DNA from: Bacteroidales bacterium
GTDB taxonomy: Bacteria; Bacteroidota; Bacteroidia; Bacteroidales; UBA932
Direction of reading: 5' to 3'
NCBI GenBank assembly: GCA_017615065.1
Contig: JAGAAY010000085.1
Location: 1-36,335, forward strand
Length of the DNA: 36,335 nt
A model generated the notes under the pieces. That model did no database searches. It was not told where the DNA came from and worked only from the letters and a program-made list of their open reading frames with translations. The stretch's first letter is position 1. Every line of letters begins with the position of its first letter. A program made the position numbers and the translations under genes. This document shows, piece after piece, positions 1 to 7,706 of the stretch.

Positions 1-23
1 CTTTTAGTCTTTCATTATTATAC

Positions 24-97
24 AGGCTCTTAGCTCAGTTGGTTAGAGCGCTACACTGATAATGTAGAGGTCGGCAGTTCAACTCTGCCAGGGCCTA
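24..97 (+). tRNA. tRNA-Ile (anticodon GAT)
   Basis: The full cloverleaf can be folded by eye. The acceptor stem pairs 24-30 with 90-96, with discriminator A at 97. The D-arm carries the usual AGCTCAGTTGGTTAGAGC consensus, the anticodon loop is CTGATAA with GAT in the middle, and the T-arm is GGCAG-TTCAACT-CTGCC. No CCA is encoded (the next bases are CCT). Only 23 bases of upstream sequence are in the window, so the promoter cannot be judged. Confidence 0.96.
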
Positions 98-104
98 CCT
101 GAAG

Positions 105-131
105 AGCCGCCCACCAGAGCGGCTTTTTCTT
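105..131 (+). terminator. Terminator-like hairpin between tRNA-Ile and tRNA-Ala
   Basis: A perfect 6-bp stem AGCCGC/GCGGCT (105-110 and 119-124) with an 8-base loop is followed at once by TTTTTCTTT. This has the form of an intrinsic terminator. It ends only a few bases before tRNA-Ala, so either transcription reads through it or it serves as a processing signal. Confidence 0.6.
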
Positions 132-134
132 TCC

Positions 135-207
135 GGGGGTATAGCTCAGCTGGTAGAGCACATGCTTTGCAAGCATGGGGTCGCCGGTTCGAATCCGACT
201 ACCTCCA
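135..207 (+). tRNA. tRNA-Ala (anticodon TGC)
   Basis: The acceptor stem pairs 135-141 with 200-206 (one G-T pair), with discriminator A at 207. The anticodon stem CATGC/GCATG encloses loop TTTGCAA, giving anticodon TGC. The T-arm is CGCCGGTTCGAATCCGACT-like. CCA is not encoded. An Ile(GAT)-Ala(TGC) pair is typical of 16S-23S spacers, but no 23S rRNA follows here, so this is a pair outside an rRNA operon, at least on its downstream side. Confidence 0.96.
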
Positions 208-212
208 CAAAC

Positions 213-248
213 AAAAGCCGCCATACGTAAGTATGGTGGTTTTTTTGT
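213..248 (+). terminator. Intrinsic terminator after tRNA-Ala
   Basis: A 10-bp stem (217-226 with 231-240, two G-T pairs) and a GTAA loop are followed by seven T residues. It lies directly downstream of tRNA-Ala and should end the tRNA transcript. Confidence 0.8.
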
Positions 249-391
249 GTACAGTCGGCAGCCAAGCTTGCTTGGATGACGATTGTGCACAGAAAAACCA
301 TTAGGGCATTTATGCCCGGCGGTTTTTGTTTAAGTGCCCCCGCGGAGCGGCGTTCGGATAGCGGCCGCAGGCCGGAATCCGACTATGAACT
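249..391. other. Intergenic spacer with a bidirectional hairpin
   Basis: No gene is visible between the tRNA terminator and the lipoprotein promoter. An AAAAACC...GGTTTTT arrangement (293-299 with 321-327) encloses a GGGCAT/ATGCCC stem (304-309 with 312-317), which could terminate transcription in either direction. The remainder (about 331-385) is GC-rich with no further recognisable structure. Confidence 0.5.
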
Positions 392-423
392 ATTGTTTAT
401 TTCATAAACTTTATCTAGCTTTG
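392..423 (+). promoter_or_regulatory. Bacteroidota-type promoter for the lipoprotein gene
   Basis: The -7 box TAGCTTTG (416-423) fits TAnnTTTG exactly. An upstream TTG (393-395) lies 20 bases before it and can serve as the -33 element. The start codon of the lipoprotein gene is 36 bases downstream. Confidence 0.65.
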
Positions 424-458
424 TAAGGTTTAGAAAATAAACTTAAAATACCACATAT

Positions 459-2348
459 ATGAAACTGCTAAGATTCATTTCCGTTTTTGCCCTGGCTGCA
501 GGGCTTTTTGTGTCATGCACGGATCCCATCGAACTGAAGGACTTCACGCCAACGCTTACACCCGCTCCCGCATCTGCGATGATTTCCGCGTCGGGTACGG
601 CAGCCTTCACTTTTACTTTCCAGTTCTTGAACGGGGATGGCGTGCCGATGGATCTAAACCACTATACCGCTACCATTAATTTCGAGGCGGTTGGGGGTAC
701 CGTGAGTCCGGCATCGGCCACAACGGATAAGAGCGGGACGGTCACAGTTACCTTTACGGCACCGAACCCTGAAAGTTTTACAGGAGGCACTGTAAAAGGA
801 ACGGTAATAAAGGTGAAGGGGGATAAGTCGACAGACGGCCATCTCCAGCAGGGCAATCTTGCCGTTGCAACCGCCGAGGTTCTGCCAATGTCTTCGGAAG
901 AGCCCATCAGTAAAGCCGAGAAACTGAAAGACAATGTCTATGTGGTGCAGAAGACGGGAGATGTCGCGAGAGAATTTCCTCTTTCACAGAGCGATTCCCG
1001 CTGGTATGTCGGCCGCAGCTATACGGACAAAACCCAGCAGGCCATCAAGGTGGAACTGATGGACGAGGATCCCCAGACCAGCACAATGGGCTGGAGTATG
1101 GCCGAACTGCCTCTCGAAATCGCCAACAAGCTCACCACAATCAACCAGGAATTTTACCAGAAGTATCCCTGGGCAGCCATGAAATTCGGAACTTTCCGTA
1201 CAGGGGCCGATGTCAACGCCCACATTGGTGCCAGCGGCGGCAATGTAAAACTTGACGGCAGCAGCCAGATCTGGCTGAAGGAAAAGAGCGGTACCAAGGG
1301 CTATACCGGTCAGTATCAGCTTCTGTTTGTCTTTGTGTTCACCAACTATACATGGAACAGCGAGACGCAAACGGAAATCCCCGGAGATGAATATACAATA
1401 TATGGTAACGCAACGGTAGAGCAGGATTTCCCCACGCTGAGCTACTTCAGCATGACTCCCGCTACCGACTGGGTACAGGTAGGTAAATCCATTAAAGTGG
1501 AGGCCGATTGGACCGACGGTGCCGATTTTGACATGGGTAAAGTCAAACTGGTTGGCCAGACTGCCGGTCACAGCAGCAGCCAGGATGAGGACGAAGGCTA
1601 CTTCAGATGGGATGCTTCCAGCAGCACAATAACCGCCCTCAAGTCGTCCGGCAACACCAAGGTCTATCTCAAATTCCGTTACGAGGGCACGGAGATGGCC
1701 ACAACCTGCCAGGTGGCAACCGGCCCAGGCTGGGATTTCACCAGCTTCTCCTTGGATCCGGCAAGGCTGGTCATGGACAAATACGACGTCATGCCCCTTA
1801 CCATCGGCGAGTATGGTCCCATGAACCTGGGAAGCTGGGACTGGGCAGCTATAGAAATCGACCCTGCCTCCAATTCCGAGGAACGTTTCTATTATGACGG
1901 CACCATCAATAAACTTTACAATTTCAGCGGCAAGGCTGGGGAGACTTACAACCTGCGATTCCGCATCAGGAGCAACTATTCGGTGAGCGCCCCTCTGGAA
2001 GTGTATGTTGTGGAACAGAAACCGTATTCTTTCACCATTACGTATCTACACAACAACGATTATATCCACGACGATAATATCCACGGAGTATGCAATTATG
2101 GAATGGGCCTCTCTCTGGGAGTTATTACCAATCCTGTGGATTGCTATTGGAACTGGGCCGATGTGGAACTTGTGCCCGGCTACGACAACGGATTCTCCTT
2201 CTCCGGTGCCGGTGGCAGGGATGATCATCCCAAGCTTATCCGAACCACCAGCAATCCGAGCGGAGGTACCTCACTCGGAGTCCAGATGATTTTCCGCCTC
2301 AAATACGACCACAGCATAACCAGCACCATCTACATCGACCACAATTAA
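459..2348 (+). CDS. Large surface/periplasmic lipoprotein with Ig-like N-terminal domain
   Basis: The product is a 629-residue exported lipoprotein of unknown function. The N-terminus MKLLRFISVFALAAGLFVSC ends in a lipobox, with the lipidated cysteine at residue 20. Residues about 35-130 look like an Ig-like beta-sandwich of the Big_1/invasin type: a proline/alanine linker, alternating hydrophobic strands, and TTDKSGTVTVTFTAP, which resembles the repeated Big_1 pattern. The rest is rich in Trp, Tyr, Gly and Asp and has no catalytic motif I recognise. It could be a carbohydrate- or surface-binding protein, but this is only a guess. The start is set by the signal peptide and a promoter 36 bases upstream. 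It is not clearly in an operon, since the next gene has its own -7 box. Confidence 0.85.
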   Translation: MKLLRFISVFALAAGLFVSCTDPIELKDFTPTLTPAPASAMISASGTAAFTFTFQFLNGDGVPMDLNHYTATINFEAVGGTVSPASATTDKSGTVTVTFTAPNPESFTGGTVKGTVIKVKGDKSTDGHLQQGNLAVATAEVLPMSSEEPISKAEKLKDNVYVVQKTGDVAREFPLSQSDSRWYVGRSYTDKTQQAIKVELMDEDPQTSTMGWSMAELPLEIANKLTTINQEFYQKYPWAAMKFGTFRTGADVNAHIGASGGNVKLDGSSQIWLKEKSGTKGYTGQYQLLFVFVFTNYTWNSETQTEIPGDEYTIYGNATVEQDFPTLSYFSMTPATDWVQVGKSIKVEADWTDGADFDMGKVKLVGQTAGHSSSQDEDEGYFRWDASSSTITALKSSGNTKVYLKFRYEGTEMATTCQVATGPGWDFTSFSLDPARLVMDKYDVMPLTIGEYGPMNLGSWDWAAIEIDPASNSEERFYYDGTINKLYNFSGKAGETYNLRFRIRSNYSVSAPLEVYVVEQKPYSFTITYLHNNDYIHDDNIHGVCNYGMGLSLGVITNPVDCYWNWADVELVPGYDNGFSFSGAGGRDDHPKLIRTTSNPSGGTSLGVQMIFRLKYDHSITSTIYIDHN

Positions 2349-2356
2349 AAAATCAT

Positions 2357-2364
2357 TATCTTTG
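2357..2364 (+). promoter_or_regulatory. -7 box of the membrane protein/regulator pair
   Basis: TATCTTTG matches TAnnTTTG exactly and ends 8 bases before the ATG at 2373, implying a 5' leader of only a few bases. No convincing -33 TTTG is seen at the expected distance. Confidence 0.55.
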
Positions 2365-2372
2365 CCCCTGTT

Positions 2373-2975
2373 ATGGAAGAAAACTTTGACGCACTCGAAG
2401 TGATTGCCCGTACCAGGGGCAAAGTGGAAATTGATACAGCGCCCACGGGGGACAGGGTGTTCCTCATCTGGGGCTGGCCGATAGCAGTGTTTTTTGCACT
2501 CCAGTTTGCTTGCTGGATGTGGCTGCATGAGATTTGGTGCCTGTTTGTCTGGGCCGGAATTCCTCTTGTGGGTACGCCGCTGATGGTGCAAGAAATGAAG
2601 AAGGACCGCGAGCGAACTCATATCCGCACGCTCAGCAGCAAGACAGTATTGCATTACTGGTACTTTGTGTGTGCTGTATGCTTTGTGGGCGGCTTCCTGT
2701 TCGGCTTTATGAATCTTGCCTTCGTGTGCTTTTATCCGCTTATCGGATTGCTGATTGGAATCGGCGGTTTTATCACCGGCGAGGTGGCGAGATTCCGCCC
2801 CATGATTATAGGAGGGCTGGCAGGAGCGGTCATCGGCACGGGTTCTTTCCTTCTCCAGGGAGAACCGCTTTCTTCATGGCAACTACTTTGCGTTTCGCTG
2901 GTAGCGATTGTGTCACTTGTTATCCCGGGATATTGTTACGTAAACCATTTCAATAATGGAGTTCAAGGATCTTGA
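2373..2975 (+). CDS. Multi-pass membrane protein of unknown function
   Basis: This 200-residue protein begins with a soluble stretch (about residues 1-28) and continues with roughly six hydrophobic segments near residues 30-48, 52-68, 88-112, 113-135, 140-158 and 168-190. No catalytic or transport motif is recognised. Its last 20 bases overlap the start of a winged-helix regulator gene, so the two are translationally coupled and probably work together. Pairs of a small membrane protein and a PF13601-type regulator are common in Bacteroidota. A -7 promoter box lies just upstream of the ATG. Confidence 0.8.
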   Translation: MEENFDALEVIARTRGKVEIDTAPTGDRVFLIWGWPIAVFFALQFACWMWLHEIWCLFVWAGIPLVGTPLMVQEMKKDRERTHIRTLSSKTVLHYWYFVCAVCFVGGFLFGFMNLAFVCFYPLIGLLIGIGGFITGEVARFRPMIIGGLAGAVIGTGSFLLQGEPLSSWQLLCVSLVAIVSLVIPGYCYVNHFNNGVQGS

Positions 2976-3249
2976 TCCGCTGCTTCACAACGAGCTGCGC
3001 CTGAAAGTAATGGCGGCGCTTGACTCGCTGGACGACGCCGACTTCGTGTATCTGAAAGACCTCACGAAGTCCACGGCGGGCAACCTCAGCGTGCAGATAT
3101 CCAAACTGGAAGAAGCCGGCTACATCCGTGTCGTGCGCAGTGGCCTCGGCCGGGGCTCCCACACCGTCTGCCGCATCACCCAGGCTGGTTCCCGCGCCCT
3201 CCTTTCCTACCAGAAGGCCCTCCTGGGATATTTCCGTTCAAAAGACTAG
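2956..3249 (+). CDS. Winged-helix transcriptional regulator (HTH_34/MarR-like)
   Basis: This 97-residue protein is almost entirely one winged-helix DNA-binding domain. The pattern LLHNELRLKVMAALDSLDDADF, then LKDLTKSTAGNLSVQISKLEEAGYI for the recognition helix, then a basic wing and CRITQAGSRALLSY, is typical of the PF13601 group, which often lacks a separate sensor domain. The gene overlaps the preceding membrane protein gene by 20 bases. It may regulate its own operon or the following glycosidase gene, which begins 13 bases later. The effector is unknown. Confidence 0.85.
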   Translation: MEFKDLDPLLHNELRLKVMAALDSLDDADFVYLKDLTKSTAGNLSVQISKLEEAGYIRVVRSGLGRGSHTVCRITQAGSRALLSYQKALLGYFRSKD

Positions 3250-3262
3250 TATTTGTGCCGAT

Positions 3263-6010
3263 ATGAGAAACCTGCTACTGATAACCACACTGTTCCTGGG
3301 GATATCGCTTCACGCCCAGGAGGCCTTTCACCCGAAGGCGAACGCGGAGGCGGAAGTTGTTTTTGGAAAAGCGCGGTTTACCGTGCTTACGCCGCAGCTC
3401 ATAAGGATGGAGTGGGCGGAGGACGGTGTTTTTGAGGACCGGGCCACGCTGGGAGTCGTGAACAGGGAGCTGCCTGTTCCGTCGTTCAAGGTGAGCCGCA
3501 GCCGCAAGAAAATCACAATCAAGACAGAGGCCCTAACCCTCACATACACCGGCCAGGAGGCGTTCGAAGCAAAGAACCTGCAGGTAACGTTCACCATGGC
3601 GGACGCTCAGGCCAAAAAGGGCAAAAGGACCGTAACATGGAAGCCCGGGGCCGATGATTCCGGCAACCTGCTGGGAACGGCGCGCACGCTGGACCAGTAC
3701 GACGGTATCCGCCGTTTCCATAACGGCCGGCGCTCGGAAGACGGCACCGGAACTTTCACGAAGGAGCCCTTCGACAAGGGCGTTGTGTCCCGCGACGGAT
3801 GGGCCATAATCGACGAGAGTGCAAGGCATCTTTTCGTTCCCGTGGAATCGGACTGGAAATACTGGGTGGAAGCCCGCCCGGAGGGCAATCGGCAAGACTG
3901 GTACATCTTCGCATACGGTCACGATTATACCGCCGCGGTGCGCGATTTCACCAAGGTCTCCGGCAAGATTCCCCTGCCGCCGAAATACGCCTTCGGCTAC
4001 TGGTGGTGCCGATATTGGCTGTACTCGGACTACGAGCTCACCGATCTGGCGCAGCATTTCAGGGACCTGAGCATTCCGGCCGATGTGATGATCATCGACA
4101 TGGACTGGCACGACACCTATAATATGGGTGCCGGCGGCCGTGGCTATGAAAAGGACGATGCCGGCGAGCGCAAGGGCTGGTGCGGCTACAACTGGAAGGA
4201 AGAGCTTTTCCCCAATCCGGCCAGCACGCTCACGGAACTTCATAATTATGGCCTCAAGACATCGCTCAATCTGCACCCGGCTTCCGGCCTGCAGACCACC
4301 GAGCACGCATATGAGGCGTTCGTGGAGGACTATCTCTCACGAACAGGGGAGGACTATGACGGCCCCCGCGGCTATAAGGATGCCAACGGCAATCCCGTGT
4401 ACGTACCCTTCCGCATGGACCAGCAGGCCTGGGCCGATGCATACTTCAATTCGGTCCTGGATCCCATCGGCCGGCAGGGCGTTGATTTCTGGTGGCTGGA
4501 CTGGCAGCAGTTCATGACAAGCAAATACATCCCCGGCCTGAGCAACACTTTCTGGCTCAACCACACTTTCTGGTGGCATCAGGTGCGCCAGTCGGCAAAA
4601 TATGGCCTGGATGCGGGCAGGCCGATGATTTATCATCGCTGGGGCGGCATCGGCAGTCACCGTTATCAGGTTGGATTCAGCGGGGACACTTATGCTACAT
4701 GGAAGGTGCTTGGCTACCTGCCTTACTTTACCGCCACGGCCTCCAATGTGGGCTATGCATATTGGGGCCACGACATCGGCGGTCACCAGCAGCCAAAGGG
4801 GGTGAATATCACGGATCCGGAGCTTTATACCCGGTGGATTCAGGAAGGAGTCTTTACGCCGATTTTCAAGACACATTCCACCAAGAACATGACCATGGAA
4901 AAGCGCTTCTGGGTATTTCCGGAGCACTTCGACGCCATGAGGGAAGCCGTTCGCCTGCGCTATGACCTGTCGCCTTACATCTATACCGCGGCCAGGCAGG
5001 CGTATGACACCGGCATCGGCCTGTGCAGGCCTCTGTACTATGAGTATCCGGAGGAAGAAAAGGCCTATACCGAGACCGAGGAATTCTTCTTTGGCGATGA
5101 CATCCTGGCCACAACGGTTTGCCAGCCGGTGGATTCCATAACAGCCCTGGCAGAACGTCCGATGTGGTTCCCCGCCGGCAACGACTGGTGGGACATGGCC
5201 ACCGGAACGCTCTACAAAGGCGGCACGGAGGCAGTGCTGAAGTATACCATCGCCGAGAATCCGTACTACGTGAAGGCCGGAAGCATCATCCCCATGGCCG
5301 GGGCCGATATAGTCAATCTCCAGGAGCCGTCCAATGAGCTCCGTCTGGTGCTCGTTCCCGGAGAAGGCCGCCACGAAGCCTCCATGTATGAGGACGATGG
5401 CGTGTCGCAGGCATACTCGCAGCAGTACGGCATTACTCGCTTTGTGCGCGAAAGCACTGCTGATGGCCTCTCGCTCCGGATCCTTCCCCGCGAAGGCACA
5501 TGGAAAGGCGCTCCCGCAACCCGTCGCGTACAGGTAATCCTGCCCGGAATGAGCGCCCCGTCCAAGGTGCTGTTTAACGGCCGTGAAGTGCCCTACAGCC
5601 GTTTTGCTGCAAAGGAAGCCTCTGTTTCCGGCAAGGCCGTGTGGGGATATGAAGGTGCCGATCTGGAAGTGCGCATCTATCTCCCCGAATCGTCCGTTGG
5701 CGTTGAACAGGTGGTTGAGGTCTATGGCAAATACGAGTTTGTTAACGGCGAAAAAGGCCTCCTGAAACGCATGAGAGCAATCACGCCCGAAGCCAAAGCA
5801 GTCTTTGCCGAGAAAATAAGCAACCATCTGCAGCTCACGCCCGTGTTGCTTTCCTTCGCCGGCACCGCCAGCTACATAACGGAAGATCCCTTCCATGCCG
5901 CAGAGTATCTGCAGGCCCTTTCCGTAGACGCCCTGGAGCAGGACCTCCGTTCCCTGGAGAAGATTCCGGACGAGTTCATCCGGAAGATTACCGCCCAGGC
6001 GGGGAGATAG
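3263..6010 (+). CDS. Secreted GH31 family alpha-glycosidase
   Basis: This 915-residue exported enzyme of glycoside hydrolase family 31 hydrolyses alpha-linked sugars. I chose the ATG at 3263 because it gives a clean signal peptide (MRNLLLITTLFLGISLHAQ); the longer open frame would start inside the preceding regulator gene. After a beta-rich N-terminal domain, the (beta/alpha)8 barrel carries VDFWWLDWQQF, with nucleophile candidate Asp413, and GFSGDTYATW, with acid/base candidate Asp475. YWGHDIGGHQQ corresponds to the family's W-DIGG motif. The DUF5110-like C-terminal beta domain contains YEDDGVSQAY. The substrate (alpha-glucan, alpha-xyloside or other) cannot be assigned. A near-match to the -7 box, TAGTATTTG, lies just before the start. 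Confidence 0.93.
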   Translation: MRNLLLITTLFLGISLHAQEAFHPKANAEAEVVFGKARFTVLTPQLIRMEWAEDGVFEDRATLGVVNRELPVPSFKVSRSRKKITIKTEALTLTYTGQEAFEAKNLQVTFTMADAQAKKGKRTVTWKPGADDSGNLLGTARTLDQYDGIRRFHNGRRSEDGTGTFTKEPFDKGVVSRDGWAIIDESARHLFVPVESDWKYWVEARPEGNRQDWYIFAYGHDYTAAVRDFTKVSGKIPLPPKYAFGYWWCRYWLYSDYELTDLAQHFRDLSIPADVMIIDMDWHDTYNMGAGGRGYEKDDAGERKGWCGYNWKEELFPNPASTLTELHNYGLKTSLNLHPASGLQTTEHAYEAFVEDYLSRTGEDYDGPRGYKDANGNPVYVPFRMDQQAWADAYFNSVLDPIGRQGVDFWWLDWQQFMTSKYIPGLSNTFWLNHTFWWHQVRQSAKYGLDAGRPMIYHRWGGIGSHRYQVGFSGDTYATWKVLGYLPYFTATASNVGYAYWGHDIGGHQQPKGVNITDPELYTRWIQEGVFTPIFKTHSTKNMTMEKRFWVFPEHFDAMREAVRLRYDLSPYIYTAARQAYDTGIGLCRPLYYEYPEEEKAYTETEEFFFGDDILATTVCQPVDSITALAERPMWFPAGNDWWDMATGTLYKGGTEAVLKYTIAENPYYVKAGSIIPMAGADIVNLQEPSNELRLVLVPGEGRHEASMYEDDGVSQAYSQQYGITRFVRESTADGLSLRILPREGTWKGAPATRRVQVILPGMSAPSKVLFNGREVPYSRFAAKEASVSGKAVWGYEGADLEVRIYLPESSVGVEQVVEVYGKYEFVNGEKGLLKRMRAITPEAKAVFAEKISNHLQLTPVLLSFAGTASYITEDPFHAAEYLQALSVDALEQDLRSLEKIPDEFIRKITAQAGR

Positions 6011-6145
6011 CTAGTTTTGTCGATGTCTTTGCGCAAGGTCTGACCGAGAGGGCGAGACCTTGCGCATTGTGTTGCGTAGGAGCGGGAAATGCGCACAAGG
6101 TCCCGGGCAGTTCGTCCGACCTTGCGCAGGAATTAAAAAAATTCG
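6011..6145. repeat. Palindromic 'GACCTTGCGCA' repeat cluster
   Basis: Four copies of a short motif alternate in orientation: TGCGCAAGGTC at 6030-6040, GACCTTGCGCA at 6056-6066, TGCGCACAAGGTC at 6090-6102 and GACCTTGCGCA at 6118-6128. They form two nested inverted pairs that could fold as hairpins. The same core recurs at about 17622-17632, 19269-19278 and 19330-19340 within larger repeats. No gene is visible in this gap. Confidence 0.7.
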
Positions 6146-6153
6146 TATCTTCG
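6146..6153 (+). promoter_or_regulatory. -7 box of the VTC/DUF4956/DUF2490 operon
   Basis: TATCTTCG is a one-base variant of TAnnTTTG and ends 6 bases before the ATG at 6160, so the leader would be nearly absent. Confidence 0.5.
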
Positions 6154-6159
6154 CACAAT

Positions 6160-6942
6160 ATGAACGGAATCGACCAGGCAGTTAAGTCGATGGAGCCCAT
6201 CACCCTGGAGGAGATGGACGGGGTGAAGCTGCTCAACCGCATCGACACAAAATACCTCACCGACGAAAAGACGCTGGTGGGACTGCTGGCCGATGCCCAA
6301 AAGGCAGGATACCGCGCACTGGAGGCCGAGGGTGCGAAGATCAGCCCGTACAATTCCATATATTACGATACGCCGGAACTCAGGATGTTCCTGGACCATC
6401 ACAACCGCAGGCTGGTTCGCCAGAAGGTGCGCACCCGCGTGTATGTGAACTCCGGCGACGCGTATCTGGAAATCAAGCGCAAGAACAACCACGGACGCAC
6501 CAAAAAGAAGCGCACAGGCATCCCGGTGAGCGAATTGCAGGATTTCAAGGCCGATGCCAACGCCACGGACTACCTGGCCCGGCACTCCGCATTCACGGCG
6601 GATATGCTCTCGCCTGTCCTCTCCACCGAATTCGACCGCATAACGCTGGTCAATCCGGACAGGACGGAGCGGCTCACCATCGACACGGCACTGCATTTCA
6701 CCAATTTCCGCACGGGAAAGAAGGCGTCGCTGGAAAACGCCGTCATCATCGAACTTAAGCAGGACGGCCACGCCGCCAGCCAGATGAAAGGCATCCTTCT
6801 GGACCACAGGGTAAAGCCCGTTCGCGTGAGCAAATACTGCATCGCCGTAACTCTCACAGACCGCGCAGTAAAGAGCAACCGCTTCAAGGTGAAGGTGCGC
6901 GCAATTGAAAAGACAATAAATCAAAAAATCAAGGTAATATGA
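6160..6942 (+). CDS. VTC-domain (polyphosphate polymerase-like) protein
   Basis: This 260-residue cytosolic protein resembles the VTC domain (PF09359), the tunnel-shaped fold known from the eukaryotic vacuolar polyphosphate polymerase Vtc4. Visible signatures are LLNRIDTKYLTD near the N-terminus, VRQKVRTRVY, YLEIKRKNNHGRTKKKRTG, TEFDRITL and VIIELKQDG. These supply the alternating basic and acidic residues expected to line such a tunnel. The ATG at 6160 is preferred over an upstream in-frame start because the -7 box lies between them. The gene overlaps the DUF4956 gene as ATGA; this VTC-DUF4956 pairing recurs in Bacteroidota. Polymerase activity is inferred from the family. Confidence 0.85.
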   Translation: MNGIDQAVKSMEPITLEEMDGVKLLNRIDTKYLTDEKTLVGLLADAQKAGYRALEAEGAKISPYNSIYYDTPELRMFLDHHNRRLVRQKVRTRVYVNSGDAYLEIKRKNNHGRTKKKRTGIPVSELQDFKADANATDYLARHSAFTADMLSPVLSTEFDRITLVNPDRTERLTIDTALHFTNFRTGKKASLENAVIIELKQDGHAASQMKGILLDHRVKPVRVSKYCIAVTLTDRAVKSNRFKVKVRAIEKTINQKIKVI

Positions 6943-7706
6943 TCTCAATGCAAGACATCGGCGAAATGCCCCTCGTGGATGATGTGACCGACATCCCGCA
7001 GTTCATCAGCGAGGCCACGATGACAACCGCGCAGTCGCTCACCGAACTGGGCATCCGCTTCTTCATCAACCTGATCGTGTGCTGGATCCTGGTGCAGTTC
7101 TTCTATTACAGGAAGAGCCGCAGGCGCGACTATTACTTCACGTTCATGATCTTCTCCACGGCGATGCTCATGCTCCTGTACATTATGGGCAACGTGGAAG
7201 TGGGCGTGGGTCTCACCCTGGGACTGTTCGCCATCTTTGGGGTGATCCGGTACCGCACAGAAACCGTGCCCATCAGGGAGATGACGTATCTGTTCGTAAT
7301 CATCGCCCTTGCCGCTATGAACGGTCTTGCTCCTGTGTACAAGATTGTCGGCACAGTTACGGACAATCCGCACTACGAAATCTCCACCGGCACCGTGCTG
7401 GTAATGGCTATATCCAACCTCCTCGTGGTGCTGCTCGTATGGGTTCTGGAGGCCGGCAAGATTCTAAAGCACACCTCCACCAAGCTCATCCACTACGACC
7501 GCATCGACCTCATCGTCCCGGAAAAGAGGGAGGAATTGATTGCCGATATCGAAAAGCGCGTTGGCGTGAAGGTGAACAACCTGGAGGTGGGCCACGTGGA
7601 CTTCCTCAAGGACTCCGCGTTCATCAAGATTTACTACACGCTGGACAAGGACCAGACGGGCTCCATCGACACGATTACCCGCGCAAAAGACTTCCTGGAG
7701 CAATGA
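6939..7706 (+). CDS. DUF4956 membrane protein
   Basis: This 255-residue inner-membrane protein matches the DUF4956 pattern. It has an amphipathic N-terminus, four hydrophobic segments (about residues 40-57, 67-85, 87-98 with 112-128, and 150-172), and the conserved loop FAIFGVIRYRTETVPIREMTYLF. The C-terminal cytosolic domain (about residues 185-255) is an alpha/beta fold with EKREELIADIEKR. It overlaps both neighbours as ATGA (6939-6942 and 7703-7706), so the three genes are coupled. Together with the VTC protein it may form a membrane-bound polymer-synthesis unit; that is inference, and the family has no established function that I know of. Confidence 0.87.
   Translation: MISMQDIGEMPLVDDVTDIPQFISEATMTTAQSLTELGIRFFINLIVCWILVQFFYYRKSRRRDYYFTFMIFSTAMLMLLYIMGNVEVGVGLTLGLFAIFGVIRYRTETVPIREMTYLFVIIALAAMNGLAPVYKIVGTVTDNPHYEISTGTVLVMAISNLLVVLLVWVLEAGKILKHTSTKLIHYDRIDLIVPEKREELIADIEKRVGVKVNNLEVGHVDFLKDSAFIKIYYTLDKDQTGSIDTITRAKDFLEQ

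Noticed and set aside
51..290. 79-codon minus-strand open frame across the two tRNA genes
   Set aside because: It is antisense to tRNA-Ile and tRNA-Ala; its 'SRIRTGDP...' text is the well-known false peptide produced by translating tRNA complements.
1..460. 16S-23S rRNA spacer
   Set aside because: Although Ile-Ala tRNAs suggest it, terminators and a lipoprotein gene follow and no 23S rRNA sequence is present. A 16S gene upstream of the window cannot be excluded.
3128..3262. Extended N-terminus for the GH31 protein
   Set aside because: It would start inside the regulator gene and bury the signal peptide; the ATG at 3263 fits better.
4337..5896. 519-codon minus-strand open frame inside the GH31 gene
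   Set aside because: It lies fully antisense to a well-supported enzyme, has no family motif or promoter, and reflects GC-rich codon bias.
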